Part shown: piece by piece, positions 1 to 12,900 of the stretch
Numbering within the stretch: position 1 is the first letter of the stretch
How the letters are laid out: each line of letters begins with the position of its first letter
Notes under the pieces: model-generated
What the model was told of the DNA's origin: nothing
Databases searched by the model: none
Seen by the model: only the letters and a program-made list of their open reading frames with translations
Translations under genes and position numbers: made by a program
Assembly: GCF_963678635.1 (NCBI RefSeq)
Contig: NC_087071.1
Coordinates: forward strand, 39,271,858 to 39,335,857
Direction of reading: 5' to 3'
From: Symsagittifera roscoffensis
Lineage: Eukaryota > Xenacoelomorpha > Acoela > Convolutidae
Length of the DNA stretch: 64,000 nt

Positions 1-150
1 ACGCTAATTTTCTTTTTCTTGCTCGTCTTAAAGTTCGGCTGTGTCGATCCGGCGGAATGGCACATTTATGCAGTAATTGAAGTCTTCATTTTTTTAGACT
101 AAAACACACCAGAATACAATATTCCTCCCCATGTTCAATGGCCGGAACAA
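1..150. other. Non-coding left edge
   Basis: I see no coding frame, RNA gene or repeat here. It lies downstream of the stop of the small minus-strand frame at 151-375 and may be its 3' untranslated sequence. Confidence 0.3.
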
Positions 151-375
151 TTAAGCTAGCCTGTAATATGCGTCCTTCTTCTTTTTAAGATCGTGGATGG
201 CAGTTTTTCGGACTGTGGTAAACTGTCTCGGAATTAGCTCGAGATATGACGTTTCTTCTAAAAAACGTTCAATTCGTAGATCGGACAGCAAAGGGTCCCT
301 TCTTTCCAAAACATGACACATGCTAATCATATCTCCTTCTTCCTCTCTGTTGTGCGGTTTCTGTTGTACTGTTCG
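151..375 (-). CDS. Small hypothetical ORF or terminal exon, head-to-head with Atos
   Basis: On the minus strand a frame is open from just after a TAG at 376-378 to a TAA at 151-153. The first in-frame ATG is at 330, giving 59 residues, and the frame extends 15 codons further upstream. The product is charged and helix-like, with a motif reading SYLELIPRQF followed by a run of lysines and the end YYRLA. The codon content looks protein-like, unlike the flanks. The TAG could also be the end of an intron (tttttggatag), which would make this a last exon. I do not recognise the family. It would be transcribed away from the Atos gene that begins at about 512, so the 376-511 interval could be a shared promoter. 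It could still be a chance frame. Confidence 0.4.
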   Translation of the reverse strand, partial: RTVQQKPHNREEEGDMISMCHVLERRDPLLSDLRIERFLEETSYLELIPRQFTTVRKTAIHDLKKKKDAYYRLA

Positions 376-511
376 CTATCCAAAAATATTCCTCATAGTC
401 CTCCTTCATCTAAAATCAGATTCAAATTTGACAGTTCATAGTGATTGTAGTTAAAGTCTCCAAAACATCCTGTAGCGTTATCAAAAAGAATTACAATTTA
501 CTTCACCCATA
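376..511. promoter_or_regulatory. Possible 5' UTR / promoter interval of Atos
   Basis: This short AT-rich interval lies between the minus-strand frame ending at 375 and the first Atos ATG at 512. No clear TATA box or other defined element is visible. Assignment as promoter or 5' untranslated region is by position only. Confidence 0.25.
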
Positions 512-901
512 ATGCGTCTAGCCTCCCAGGACCCAGTTTATATCGGCGGACCTCGGCAGAAAGCACCGGATTGCTTGCCCAACAATTCAACTGAAATGGA
601 TAGCTGTGCAGTTAAAAAATCTCCATATGATGAGAGCTCTTCAACTAAAGAGAATTGTGCTACTTCTCAAAACAGTTTGAATCCGAATAAAGCAATCGTG
701 TATGATGTAATGGGAGCGAGCGTGGTAGATCGGGTTATACAGAAAATAGCGCTCGTGGTTTGCGAGTCAAGATGTCCAAATAGAGAAGCGAAAAGTGGTT
801 ACTCCAAAGGCTTACACTTCCCTAACTTGGAAAAAACCACAACTGCACCCACCTACTTGCATGCTAAAACAGCGCACACATGCTCATCACAAATAACACA
901 G
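512..901 (+). CDS. atos: Atos exon 1 (first coding exon)
   Basis: The frame opens at ATG 512 and runs 130 codons to acacag|gtgacg. It ends in phase 0, which agrees with exon 2. The last third (DRVIQKIALVVCESRCPN) resembles the N-terminal conserved block of Atos proteins. The first about 60 residues are low-conservation sequence, so an upstream exon or a later start cannot be excluded. The following intron is only 62 bp. Confidence 0.65.
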
Positions 902-3900
902 GTGACGTTTCTCAAAGGTTTATTTAAAAGTTTGGAATTATGTTGAACAACAGTGTGTTTTAGTGTCTGGCTAATTGGGAGCGACTGCGTGTCATGCAAG
1001 AAGTCCTGGAGAGCAAGGCCCCTCTGGTAGTTGAAGTTTGGATTGTGGCTGAGTGCTACGCCTCCAGACCACAGGAGCAAACTGAAGCGGCATCATCTCG
1101 GTCTGAACAAGTTGGGAATACTGGCGGTAAACCACTAGGATTGGGTCTCGATCAGCCATGTTGCGAGGGAGTGTTAATGGAAGTATGGACATTTCACAAG
1201 ATACAGCACAGGTGAATGATCATTGGTCAAAATTCAATGAAAGAAAATCAATCTTAGCAAAACTAAAGAAACAGTTTTTATGAAATAGTTCTGAACAAAC
1301 TTCATCAAACAAAGCACAGAAGACGGCCAGTGAATTTTGACTCAGATGAAGGATAAGTGTTGTTTAACCAACGAGAGCATTCAATGTGCATTATTTTTAA
1401 AAGCATCAGGCTTGATGGACTCTCATGATATTTTCGTCGCTATGAAGCATGAAAATGTGGATGATTTTAAATTAGCCTATGATATAATATAAGACGGATT
1501 TTAGTTTTTCTTTTAGAGACAACCAAATTTGACATCAAAAATTTTTTAAGGCTCGAATCAGTTGGCACTACGAGCATCAGAAGTACGAAGCATATCCCAA
1601 CCAATAGTAGTACTACGGTGACTGGGACAGGCGGAGGAAGTTGTCTGTCATTATTGCAGGCAATCCAGTCCCATCTCTCCTTTTCCCAACTGGCCTCCTG
1701 GCTTGTTAGTTCCAAATCATCCAGACAGTCGGGATACGGAGCAATATTGGGTCCCCTTAACATCCACTACAGGTAGAATAAACTTCAAAATTCTTGCATG
1801 TATAGCGCTGCAATTCCTTTGAGTGTAAATCTTAAACTTGATAAAAAGTGCTACTCTCTTTTTTAGAAGTCATTGTTCCAACCACTGAACGGCGGGACCT
1901 TGTTTTTTTTTCAGCGTCTGAAATAGAATTTTTTCCAGGAAAAATTGGAAAGTCGGTTTACATTTTGTCAGCTTGCTGCCGCTCCACGAATTTCGTTTGC
2001 ACTGTAAGCAGTTTTCATTGTAGTCTCAAAAGTGTGTCGTCCTCGATTACCTGCTGTATTTTGTGATTTTACTTATCTTGACCGGTATGTTTTCCGTTCT
2101 TTTTGGTTTATTTTTTATCGCTTGAAATTTTTCTTCGATGTAAATAATTTCGGCTGGTAAAAAAACTTCGGCTGGCAAAAAAATCAAAATTTTGAAACAA
2201 AAATCAACACTTCAAAAAATCAAGATGAACACTTGAAAAAAAAAACTGGAAACAGCCATTGATTCGAAAACAAAAAATGAAAATGAAAACTGTCAGAAAA
2301 AATTTGATTAAATTGCTTGAATTTTTAACTTCTATACTGCAACCGACCTGATTTATTTGTAATCTTTTTTGTTCTTAAACCGACGCAAAGTTCACTAAAC
2401 TGACAAAACAGTGTGTCAATTTCGTGTGAAATTTGAGTCGGTTTAAGAACAAAAACAATTTAATATTGTTTTAAATAAATCAGGTCGATTGCATTAGAGA
2501 AGTTAAAAATTCAAACAATTTCATCACTCAAACTTTTTTTATGCCAGTTATGTTTGTGATTTTCTATTTTCGAATCAATGGTCGTTTCCAGTTTTTTTTT
2601 AAGTGTTAATTTTGATTTTTTGAGTGTTGACTGTTGTTTCAAAATGTTGTTTCTTTTTGGAAGTTTTCTTTCAACTAAATTTTGTCCGACTCACTTTGTA
2701 TTTGATAGCTTGCAATGATACGCTTTCTTTGTATCACAAGTGATGCGACGCTACGCTTCGCAGCTGTGTTATTTTTTTTTCGAAATTAGCTATTAGATTT
2801 TGCCTGCTTGACTAAGGTTCTAAGCGTTTATCTAGTTCCTCTCATCACACCCAGTACAAAAAAATGACAATTTTTTTAAAAAACGTTTTTCTTTTTTTTG
2901 GATGTTGTCGGATTTTTTATTGCGACTAGCACAGCAACCGGCCATCCCTGTTTGCTTATAACTCATTTAATTAATCGTAGTGAAGTGATTAGTGAAGTAA
3001 TTAATCGTAGTGTATTATCGAGTTGATAATCGTAGTGAAGACTTATAAATGTCTTGATGATGTTTTGTCCGTGAAAAATTTTAAAACATTTTTTTTCTTT
3101 TTCCTTGCTTCATTGACACTTTTCAGTTGGCTGTTTATCTCAATTACTTCATTTAAATGTTAATAGGATCTGTGCTGGTGGCGATGTCTTGTCCCCCAGT
3201 TCCAAACTGAGCGAAAGGAGTTTTGACTCCCATAGTTTCCCTCTCTTTACCTCTGAACCCACGCCCACTTCGTCCTCAACAGGAGCAAGTAGTGCCCCTA
3301 TCTCAATCCGAACTCAAGTGCACTTTCTGAAGAGAGATATACACTCTACATGTCCAGAGATAAAATGTACCGCGCATCCCCGGAAACAGACGATTCCTTC
3401 TCAGCTGCATGTTCAACAAGAAGCCAAAGCAGATGGTTCAATAACTATGGATAATGTAGATTCTGACATCAGGTGAAAAAATAGATACTTGAAAAATCAG
3501 CATAGAATTTTTTCTCAAAATAGCTGCGATATTTTGAGGTCTTTGTCTTATTGTTCGAATTTACGATTTCAAAACTGAATATCAGGTTAGCGTTTCAAGA
3601 ATGACGGATTTTCATGGTTTTTAGGAGTAATTTAAAGCAAAGGCTGCAGTCGCCGCGAAGTCAAGCCGCATTTGGAAAGAGCTGCAGTAGAGAAGCAGTA
3701 ATTGAAGAGAGATACCAGTCACCTTTGAGCTCAGATTTATCCAGTAGCCCAGAAAGTGTAATTTGTGGAATCATTCCAGAAAACAAGAAAAATAACGAGC
3801 TAATTAAAATCAAAAGGATTTCACCTAGAGATGGCGAAAAATGTATAAAAGCGAGTGAGAAATATCCGAAAGTGATTGACCGCGCAAGAGTTCCTACTGC

Positions 3901-6900
3901 TGCTGTGAGAAGGAAAGAATCAATCGAAAAAACGGGAACCCAGGGAAGTTCTCTGGATCCTACAATAGATGAAAAATATTCCAGGAAGGAAAACTTAAAC
4001 GCAGAAAATAATGTGAGTGCTACTGGTGGTGGTGGTGTTCGATTCCGATGCAGGGGCGCGAGTCCAAGTCCTCCGAGGACTAGTGAATCGAACATGGATC
4101 CACTCTCCGTCAAGGCATCTGCAGATCTTGCTTCATTGGAGGAACCTATGTCAGCGTCGGGAGATTTGAAAGAAGAGTACAAAAGGGGAAAGAAAGAGGA
4201 AAGCAGCGGCAAAGACTGTAGAAGAAGTCGTAGCGTTAGCAACAGTAGTTTGTCAGATGGCGATGACTACTTAAGTGAAACACTGCGTTTCAACAGAAGC
4301 CAACATGTGAGCTATCTTCTTTGGAAGATTTTAATTAAGAATCATCATGTAAGAGATCATAAAGCAGATTAAAGTTCAATACAAAATCAAATAAGCATTT
4401 ATAAGCCATTTAGCGTTAAGCTAATAAAAATTTATCCGGCTGCATTTACTTAATATATACAATAGAAAAAATAGCTGTGCTGAAACGATAAGTATCTCAT
4501 TGAGAAGCTCAATAATTGCTTTAGAAAAGTGAACTGCCTTCTCTCGAGCCAGATGTTAAAGAGGAAAAAGAAGACGATTATGAATCTTTGCAATCTAGCA
4601 GCAAGAATAGTAGTAGTAGCAGTGGAAGTGCCAGTAAGCCAGACTCCGGTCGAAGTAGTAGATCCAGTGGTGGTATGGGAAGGGGCAAGTGGAGGGATCC
4701 CGCGATATTGGTGTCCACAATGGAAGACAGAGTTGTAACCAGGTAAGTTGAATATGCGTTGCTTTAGCTAATTTTAAAGAACACTTAAAAGGCCAAAAAT
4801 AGACTTGAAGAAGATTTAAAGAGGCCAAAAATTAAAAAAAAAAACTTATCAATAATTTACAAATTCTACCATTTTTTTTTGCATTTTTCGCAGTACTATG
4901 TCTACTTTTTTACTCGCATAGTTAGTTTAATTTAGTCTACATTTGTAGTGTTGTGCCTGATGATTGGGACTTAGACGTGGAGAGTAATTTGGACAAAGTT
5001 TGCCAGCAGCTGAACAGACAACAAATCACGGAAGCATGGAACAACAACCAGCAGGGACAACATAAATGGCAGTTGGGTGGGGGGAGTTTTGGAGTCAGTG
5101 ATAACATCAGTAGACAGAAGGGAATAGGTGGTGCTTTGAAAGGAGACGGGGACAAAGTCAATAGGAAGTTGTTTTCATTGGATGGGGGGATTATGGCGGA
5201 TCCCTTGAGTTCCCCGTTGGGACCAGGACCTCTGCTCACATCGCTGTCTTTGCCTACGGGAGCTACAGGTACACATCTAATTCTTTGCACAAATAAACAA
5301 ATCGAGTTAAGTGAAATTTTTTCTCGTACGCTTTCTAATTAAGTCTTTTTGGACTGTTGTTTAGGAGGAGTATTCATAGACTGTGACTCTGTGTTCGACA
5401 GTGATAGTCAAAATCCATCAGTAACAGATGACGATGAAGATACCGCGTACTACGATACCCTTCAGTCGAACAGCACCAAAACCTATTTCAGAAATAGCGG
5501 CGATACAAGTACCAAAAACAACAGCAGCAGCTATGATAAGGGTGTTATGTCACTGAAAGATCTATTTGCTCGGATAAAAAGCTCGTCTCCAAGTAGATCA
5601 GAAAAACGATCAAAGGATCCATCAAGATGCAATGTTAAGTCAGCCGAAGAAAGTCCAAAAAGTAGTCCAAGTGAAAGAGTAGTTGATCAAATTTGGATAG
5701 ATGAGATGAATAAAAAAGCGCAATCCGAAGCTAATCGTGCCTCTAAACATAACATGTGCTTGGATGATGCTGGGACCTCAACTTATGGTGCTATAAACTC
5801 AGGAGTAGAATTAGACAAATCGGCCAATCATTATCAACAGCAGTACAAAAAGGAAAACACGTGAGTTCTTCCGACATATTGATTAAGTGCCAATTGCCAA
5901 AAAATATATTAATAATAGCCGCTCTCCATCGTATCGTTATGGCCACAGAATCTGAAATTGGGTGTTATTTTTTGGACAAAATTGGATATCCTAGCAGGGG
6001 CGGATCTAGGATTTTCTCGAGGGGGGGGGGGGCGGATTTTTAAAAAAAATTCGAAAATTTTGAAAAAACAGTCAAAAAAGCCGTTTTTGGGCACTTTTTG
6101 AAAAATTTTGACAAAAAAATCGCGTTTTTTTTGGCGCGCGCTCCCCCTAAAAGTTAGTATATATATTGGCGCCTTTAGAAAAATTTTAGGGTCGGTCGGC
6201 CAAAAATGGATTTCTGAAAAAGTATCAAAGGGGGGACCCTTTGGGTCGGCAGGGGGTCGAATCCCTGAGGGGGGGGGGGGGGGGGGGGCGTCGGCGTCCA
6301 CCAACACCCCCCCCCCCTAAATCCGCCCCTGTATCCTAGTATTATAGTCGGACAGGGTCGATGATACATAAAGTAGATTTTTTCTGTCGTGATTACCGCT
6401 TCAAAACAAAATTTACGAAAAATTTGAGTAACTAACAACTTGTATAAGAGAAAATGCGATTCATCTGAAAAGTTAATGAGTATTAAACATCAAGTAAATG
6501 CATCCAATTGTGCGTATTTGCCTCTCAAATATATATAAAATGCCAATGTTGCCAGAAAAGGCAACTGAATTTTAATTTCAAAAGTGGATTTTAATTTGTA
6601 GGTCTCCAGCGGAATAAGAAATTACCCAGCATTTTATTTTTCTCTTGTTGAATTAATTGTATCAAAACCTGAGCATAAATAATGCTTGAGTTTCCAAAAG
6701 ACCTAAACTGGATTGTTTTAAGTGTCAATTAAGGTAGTGAATACCTTTATATAGGTGGTAATGTTTTTAGGGAAATATCTTTACGTGATTCGGTTTTTGA
6801 AATGTTTTCAAGTTCAATTCATTGCCTTTATTAAAAGGAAGGCAAACTCTCAATCAAACGGCAAAATCTTACAAAATTCTAGTTTCGAAAGTGAGTTTTG

Positions 6901-9900
6901 ATTTTTCAAATTTCTCGGCGGAAAAAAATACCCACTATTTTTCTGAAATTGGTTTTATGAATGAAAAATGAGACAATCAAATTTTTCTTGAAATTCGAAG
7001 GGCATGTCTTTTTTTTTCATGGAAGTTCGAAAGTTGAAATTGGTTTAAAATAGAAGTCAATATATTTTTTCTGTTTTCTTGCTTTCAAAGACATTTTCCA
7101 ACTCTCTGTAGTCTTTTTTTTTGCTTTACTTGATGTCGTTTTTACTATTCCAACTCTACCTTAATTAATACCATATTGTTAACGACCATTGAAATATTGT
7201 AGGATTTTTATGTTTGGGTGTTTTAGTTTTTTAATTTTGTTTTCCCCGCAAAAGCAGCTACCTCTAATCATCATCGGAATCAGTTAACTGATGTATCATA
7301 TTAAAGCTCTTTCAGTCGTGATTCGAACGTGATTAAAAATTGTCCAAAAAATCCCATTGTGGAGAAAAACCGGTTTTACAAGCCTAGGCTTGTGTTATAG
7401 TATGAACTATTTTTTTCTCAAACTAAGTCGCAAATATTGTAGCGTAGAGGTAGGAAAGGAGACCAGCAACATAGTGAGAGGATTCGAACCTGGGTAGGGT
7501 CGAATGTTTGTAATGAATTTTTTCGTTAACTAGATAAAATGCGTCCGCTCTATCAATTGAGGCATGTAAGTTGGTATATATATATATTTTTTTTCAAGTT
7601 GTTTGACACTCTTAATGCGTCATAGTTGGCTTGCTTCAATTACGAATTGTGTAGACTCATAATTGGCGTGCGTCACTTAAGAATTTTTATAGACCCAAGT
7701 TTTTACTCATTCAGCAACTTCGCCTCTGTGAAAGTTTTTGATTTTTCGTCTAATTTCGAGCGAGTTAAGCGAGCAGTCTTACAATAGCTTATGTATGCAT
7801 ATTTTAGGCCGTAAAAATTTAATTCTAGTTTTGCACAGTAAACGGCTATCCTTTTTCCTTGAAAAGTTAGGATTTATTATAAAATCGAGCTCATGGAAAG
7901 AAATATATAACCCCTTACCAGTATTGGCGCACCAAAAATGGAGGATTTCACTCGGTTCAAAATTCGACAAGTCGAGTTATTGCCACATTTCACCAATTTA
8001 TGTCAAATTTTTCAGCTTCGTTTCTTTAAATTTTTTCAAATGAATATCATAAGTCAAAACGAGATCTTTCGGTTGATCACTTGGCTGAGTTCATGGTAAA
8101 GAATGAACACCTTTTCCAAAAATGCACATATAATAGTGGGTTTCACCGGATACAAAATGTGACATGATCATTTTTCATGGACTTCTGAGTATCATTTTTC
8201 AACTTCGTTTCTTTAAATTTTTTCAAATGAATGTCATAAGTCAAAACGAGATCTTTCGGTTGATCACTTGGCCGAGTTCATGGTAAAGAATGAACACCTT
8301 TTCCAAAAACGCACATTTAATAGTGGGTTTCACCGGATACAAAATGTGACATGATCATTTTTCATGGACTTCTGAGCATCATTTTTCAGCTTCGTTTCTT
8401 TAATTTTTTTCAAATGAATGTCATAAGTCAAAACGAGATCTTTCGGTTGATCACTTGGCCGAGTTCATGGTAAAGAATGAACACCTTTTCCAAAAACGCA
8501 CATTTAATAGTGGGTTTCACCGGATACAAAATGTGACATGATCATTTTTCATGGACTTCTGAGCATCATTTTTCAGCTTCGTTTCTTTAAATTTTTTCAA
8601 ATGAATGACATAAGTCAAAACGAGATCTTTCGGTTGATCACTTGTCCGAGTTCATGATAAAGAATGAACACCTTTTCCAAAAATGCACATATAATAGTGG
8701 GTTTCACCGGATACAAAATGTGACATGATCATTTTTCATGGACTTCTGAGCATCATTTTTCAGCTTCGTTTCTTTAAATTTTTTCAAATGAATGACATAA
8801 GTCAAAACGAGATCTTTCGGTTGATCACTTGGCCGAGTTCATGATAAAGAATGAACACCTTTTCCAAAAATGCACATATAATAGTGGGTTTCACCGGATA
8901 CAAAATGTGACATGATCTTTTTTCATGGACTTCTGAGCATCATTTTTCAGCTTCGTTTCTTTAAATTTTTTCAAATGAATGTCATAAGTCAAAACGAGAT
9001 CTTTCGGTTGATCACTTGGCCGAGTTCATGATAAAGAATGAACACCTTTTCCAAAAATGCACATATAATTGTGGGTTTCACCGGATACAAAATGTGACAT
9101 GATCATTTTTCATGGACTTCTGAGCATCATTTTTCAGCTTCGTTTCTTTAAATTTTTTCAAATGAATGACATAAGTCAAAACGAGATCTTTCGGTTGATC
9201 ACTTGGCCGAGTTCATGATAAAGAATGAACACCTTTTCCAAAAATGCACATATAATAGTGGGTTTCACCGGATACAAAATGTGACATGATCTTTTTTCAT
9301 GGACTTCTGAGCATCATTTTTCAGCTTCGTTTCTTTAAATTTTTTCAAATGAATGTCATAAGTCAAAACGAGATCTTTCGGTTGATCACTTGGCCGAGTT
9401 CATGATAAAGAATGAACACCTTTTCCAAAAATGCACATATAATTGTGGGTTTCACCGGATACAAAATGTGACATGATCATTTTTCATGGACTTCTGAGCA
9501 TCATTTTTCAGCTTCGTTTCTTTAAATTTTTTCAAATGAATGACATAAGTCAAAACGAGATCTTTCGGTTGATCACTTGGCCGAGTTCATGATAAAGAAT
9601 GAACACCTTTTCCAAAAATGCACATATAATAGTGGGTTTCACCGGATACAAAATGTGACATGATCATTTTTCATGGACTTCTGAGCATCATTTTTCAGCT
9701 TCGTTTCTTTAAATTTTTTCAAATGAATGACATAAGTCAAAACGAGATCTTTCGGTTGATCACTTGGCCGAGTTCATGATAAAGAATGAACACCTTTTCC
9801 AAAAATGCACATACAATAGTGGGTTTCACCGGATACAAAATGTGACATGATCATTTTTCATGGACTTCTGAGCATCATTTTTCAGCTTCGTTTCTTTAAA

Positions 9901-12900
9901 TTTTTTCAAATGAATGACATAAGTCAAAACGAGATCTTTCGGTTGATCACTTGGCCGAGTTCATGGTAAAGAATGAATACCTTTTCCAAAAATGCACATA
10001 TAATAGTGGGTTTCACCGGATACAAAATGCGACATGATCGTTTTTCATGGACTTCTGAGCAAAATGAGCAGAGAGCTGCTCTCAAAAATGGGCTTCGGTA
10101 TTAATGCAAAATGTATCTTCGTGTTCCCCATTCCTTAAAGGAAACGAGTTCATTACTCTTGCAATAATCTAATGCTTCAGTAAAAGTCTTACGTGCATTG
10201 TATCGCAATGTCATTCAAAACCAGAAAGAATATGAAAAAGTTCCTAAAATCTTATATGTTGGTGAACAAAGTGAGTTTTCACTTGTTAAGGTTGTCTTTT
10301 GTTGTCTATTTAGGTACTGTATTTTTTTCTCGTTCCTTTTTTTTGTCGTCGACGATCCATAAATCTTAGATTCGAACATGCTGCTGTTCAAATTTATAAT
10401 AGAGGTCATTGGTGGTGTGTATTATCAAACAAGAAAGCACACTCCTTTTGTTATCAAAAACAATCTGCAGGTACTATGAGAGAGCAAATATGTCAAGTAT
10501 ACGCTGATTGTGTTGGATATATACACAGATATGACGTGCCATTTAAACTCAACTGCTTTGAAAGCATTGTGATCAAATTAAAGAGACTATTTTTTCATGC
10601 ATGAAGACGGTACTTTGCACGTTAAAAATAAGCTGTTATACAAACAATTAGCCAGGGCAAAATAATTTGAAGCGTTTAGTCGATTGTTGAGACGGTACGT
10701 ATTTTGTCTGTTTGTCTTGTCAGTGTTCAAGTACAAAAAGATGAACAAAAAGCCAATATGAGAGCATAATAAAAACACGAACTTCGCGTGTAAAACCGCG
10801 AAAGGATTGAATTTTTTCATTAAAACTTAGTTACTCTTGCGATAAGCAAGGGTATTGCAATCGGGTACTAGCCTTTTTTTCCCGTAAATAACTGTTCACA
10901 GGACATTGTTTCATAATGAATTCAAATTTCTCATTGTCTCCTGCACACTTAGCCCGGAGGTAGCGAATACGCATGTGGCGGCAAAGGTCCACCGTTCTAA
11001 TCTGATTAGGACCTGTTTTTTTTTTCAATCGATAAATATTCCAGTTCAAAAAAATTTCGACCTTTTATTTGTCTGCCTATATTTTTTCGGCTTAGTTGCC
11101 AATCTAAGAATCGTTTATTTTTGCTGTAATTAAGTTTCGCTTTAGTTGCTTTAAGTTTTTTGTATTTTAAAAATCTGCGCGAATCGAAATTGTTACATTG
11201 GTTGTAATTTTACCATCTCGATTTGTTAAAATTTCGTTTTTTTTTCAATTCTGTCTTTGGGCTTAATCGGTTTCGGCTTTTTTAATGACTTAATCGTTCC
11301 TTTTTGCGTCGTTGGATGATCGAACTTTTTTTTGTGTGCTGAGTGGAAGGGAGACTCAGTTTTTATTTATTAAGATTTTTTTGAATTTTTCTTTTGAAGT
11401 GTTTCGGCTGAGGTATTTTCTGTTTTGTTGCCGCTTGGTAAGTTTTGTTCCGATGCTAATTTTGCAATCTTTTGCCTGAGCAAGTTTTTCAAAACTATCT
11501 TTATTCATTTTGATAGATCTAGTTGTTTGTATAGTGATAAAACATCGATATTACGTAGTAACATCGATATTAGGATTTTTCGGCTTTCGATAAAGCTCTC
11601 GGTTTATATTGCGAAATGTGTTTACGTTGATTTCATATATATGGCCTCCATGGATAGTTTTTGGGCAGTACATCTATTTTTTCCTATAAGATTTTGACGA
11701 ACGATTTTGGTTGATTTTCAGCTGTTGGCTTTAATTCTGTCGGCTTATTTACCTAATATTTTGTTTCCTACAATTTTCCGATTTTGTTTATGAGATATTA
11801 AAGTCTTGGCCCAAAATTTAAGTTTTTGAATGCTGAAATGCAACGCCACTTGAAACTATTTAAAAAAATTTACTACTTAGAACTTCTTACACATAGAAAT
11901 ATTTTAACATAAAAAAAGTCGGTTGTCAATTTTTTTGTTTTTCTAATTGGTTCTTCAACGATAACAACGCTCTAAATCTTCTTTGATAGTTCTTGAGTAT
12001 CCTGTTATTTTCATCCCATATTGTTGCATCGCAAGTAGTGCGAAGCGCAGCTTTGTCTCTGTGTATAACTTCTCTTGGCTATATATATATATATTTTTTT
12101 TTCAGTAGTGATCCATCCAAAATTGCAACCACGAAAGAAAAAAGGGTTAAGAAGAAGAAGAAACGGGAGCAGAGGCGAGATCGATCAGACGAGAGGATAG
12201 ACACCGGTAGTGGTAATGGAGCGAGACAACAATTGTATTCCTGTTCAGGGGTTGAATCAGTTGCGAAATCAGCGCCACAGGTTCGGAATTTTCCATTGAA
12301 GAAACAAATGTGAGAGCTTTCGAGCTTTTTATGATATGCCATCAAATTACATTTTATTGTTATAGGAAATTGATAAATAAGATATTGTTTTTTTAAAAAT
12401 AATTCTGATGGCTCATCTATTGATTACGAGCGCAAATATTGTTATAATCTATGCTTGTTATCAAGTATGTTCTTTTAAAAACCGTCACTCAAGTTGCCGT
12501 CATAGGGCAGTTTACTCATGATGCTCGTGATTCGAATGATTGCTGCTCTTTAAAATTAGTAGACAGTTTCTTACCGTCTTTCGTTTTTGTTTACATGTAA
12601 AAGTGACGTGAAAATTTGCTCTAGCTCTGAATAATCTAACACATTTGTCTTTGTTTTCATAAAAATATGTACAATTATTGGTATACAGAAATCATGTTTG
12701 TTTTCAATGAAGAAGAAAATGTAAAGGAGTCAAATTCTGTTTTAGTCGGACATCGGCCCTCTGCTAGTTTGTCATTGCCACTGTCACTTTCAAGATGTCC
12801 ACCAGCCTCCCAACGCTTCTTCCGTCTCGCCTGGGGGAGTTAGTTTGGGCACAAGTAGGTAGCTTTATCTGAAAAGACGATTGAGTTAAAATTTAAATTG

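Larger units (their letters stand above)
5861..12105 (+). other. Atos intron 8 (6.2 kb, repeat-filled)
   Basis: The intron holds a complete hAT-type MITE (5995-6331), a dispersed-repeat segment (about 7190-8010), a tRNA-like segment on the minus strand (about 7470-7570), an 11-copy 187-bp satellite (8012-10060) and a full dispersed-repeat copy (10833-12063) ending about 40 bp before exon 9. The 6340-7190 and 10061-10832 stretches are AT-rich with no recognisable content. Confidence 0.6.

Noticed and set aside
1867..2003. Apparent Atos exon between ttttttag and gtaagc encoding VIVPTTERRDLVFF-like sequence
   Set aside because: Its phase fits neither exon 3 nor exon 4, whereas exon 3 to exon 4 joins in frame directly and restores the family pattern NIHYR-ICAGG.
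5861..6438. Several short frames across the hAT MITE
   Set aside because: They consist of translated homopolymer G/C runs and MITE sequence.
8012..10060. Regular repeat array considered as a CRISPR array
   Set aside because: Units are 187 bp and repeat along their whole length with no unique spacers; this is eukaryotic satellite DNA.
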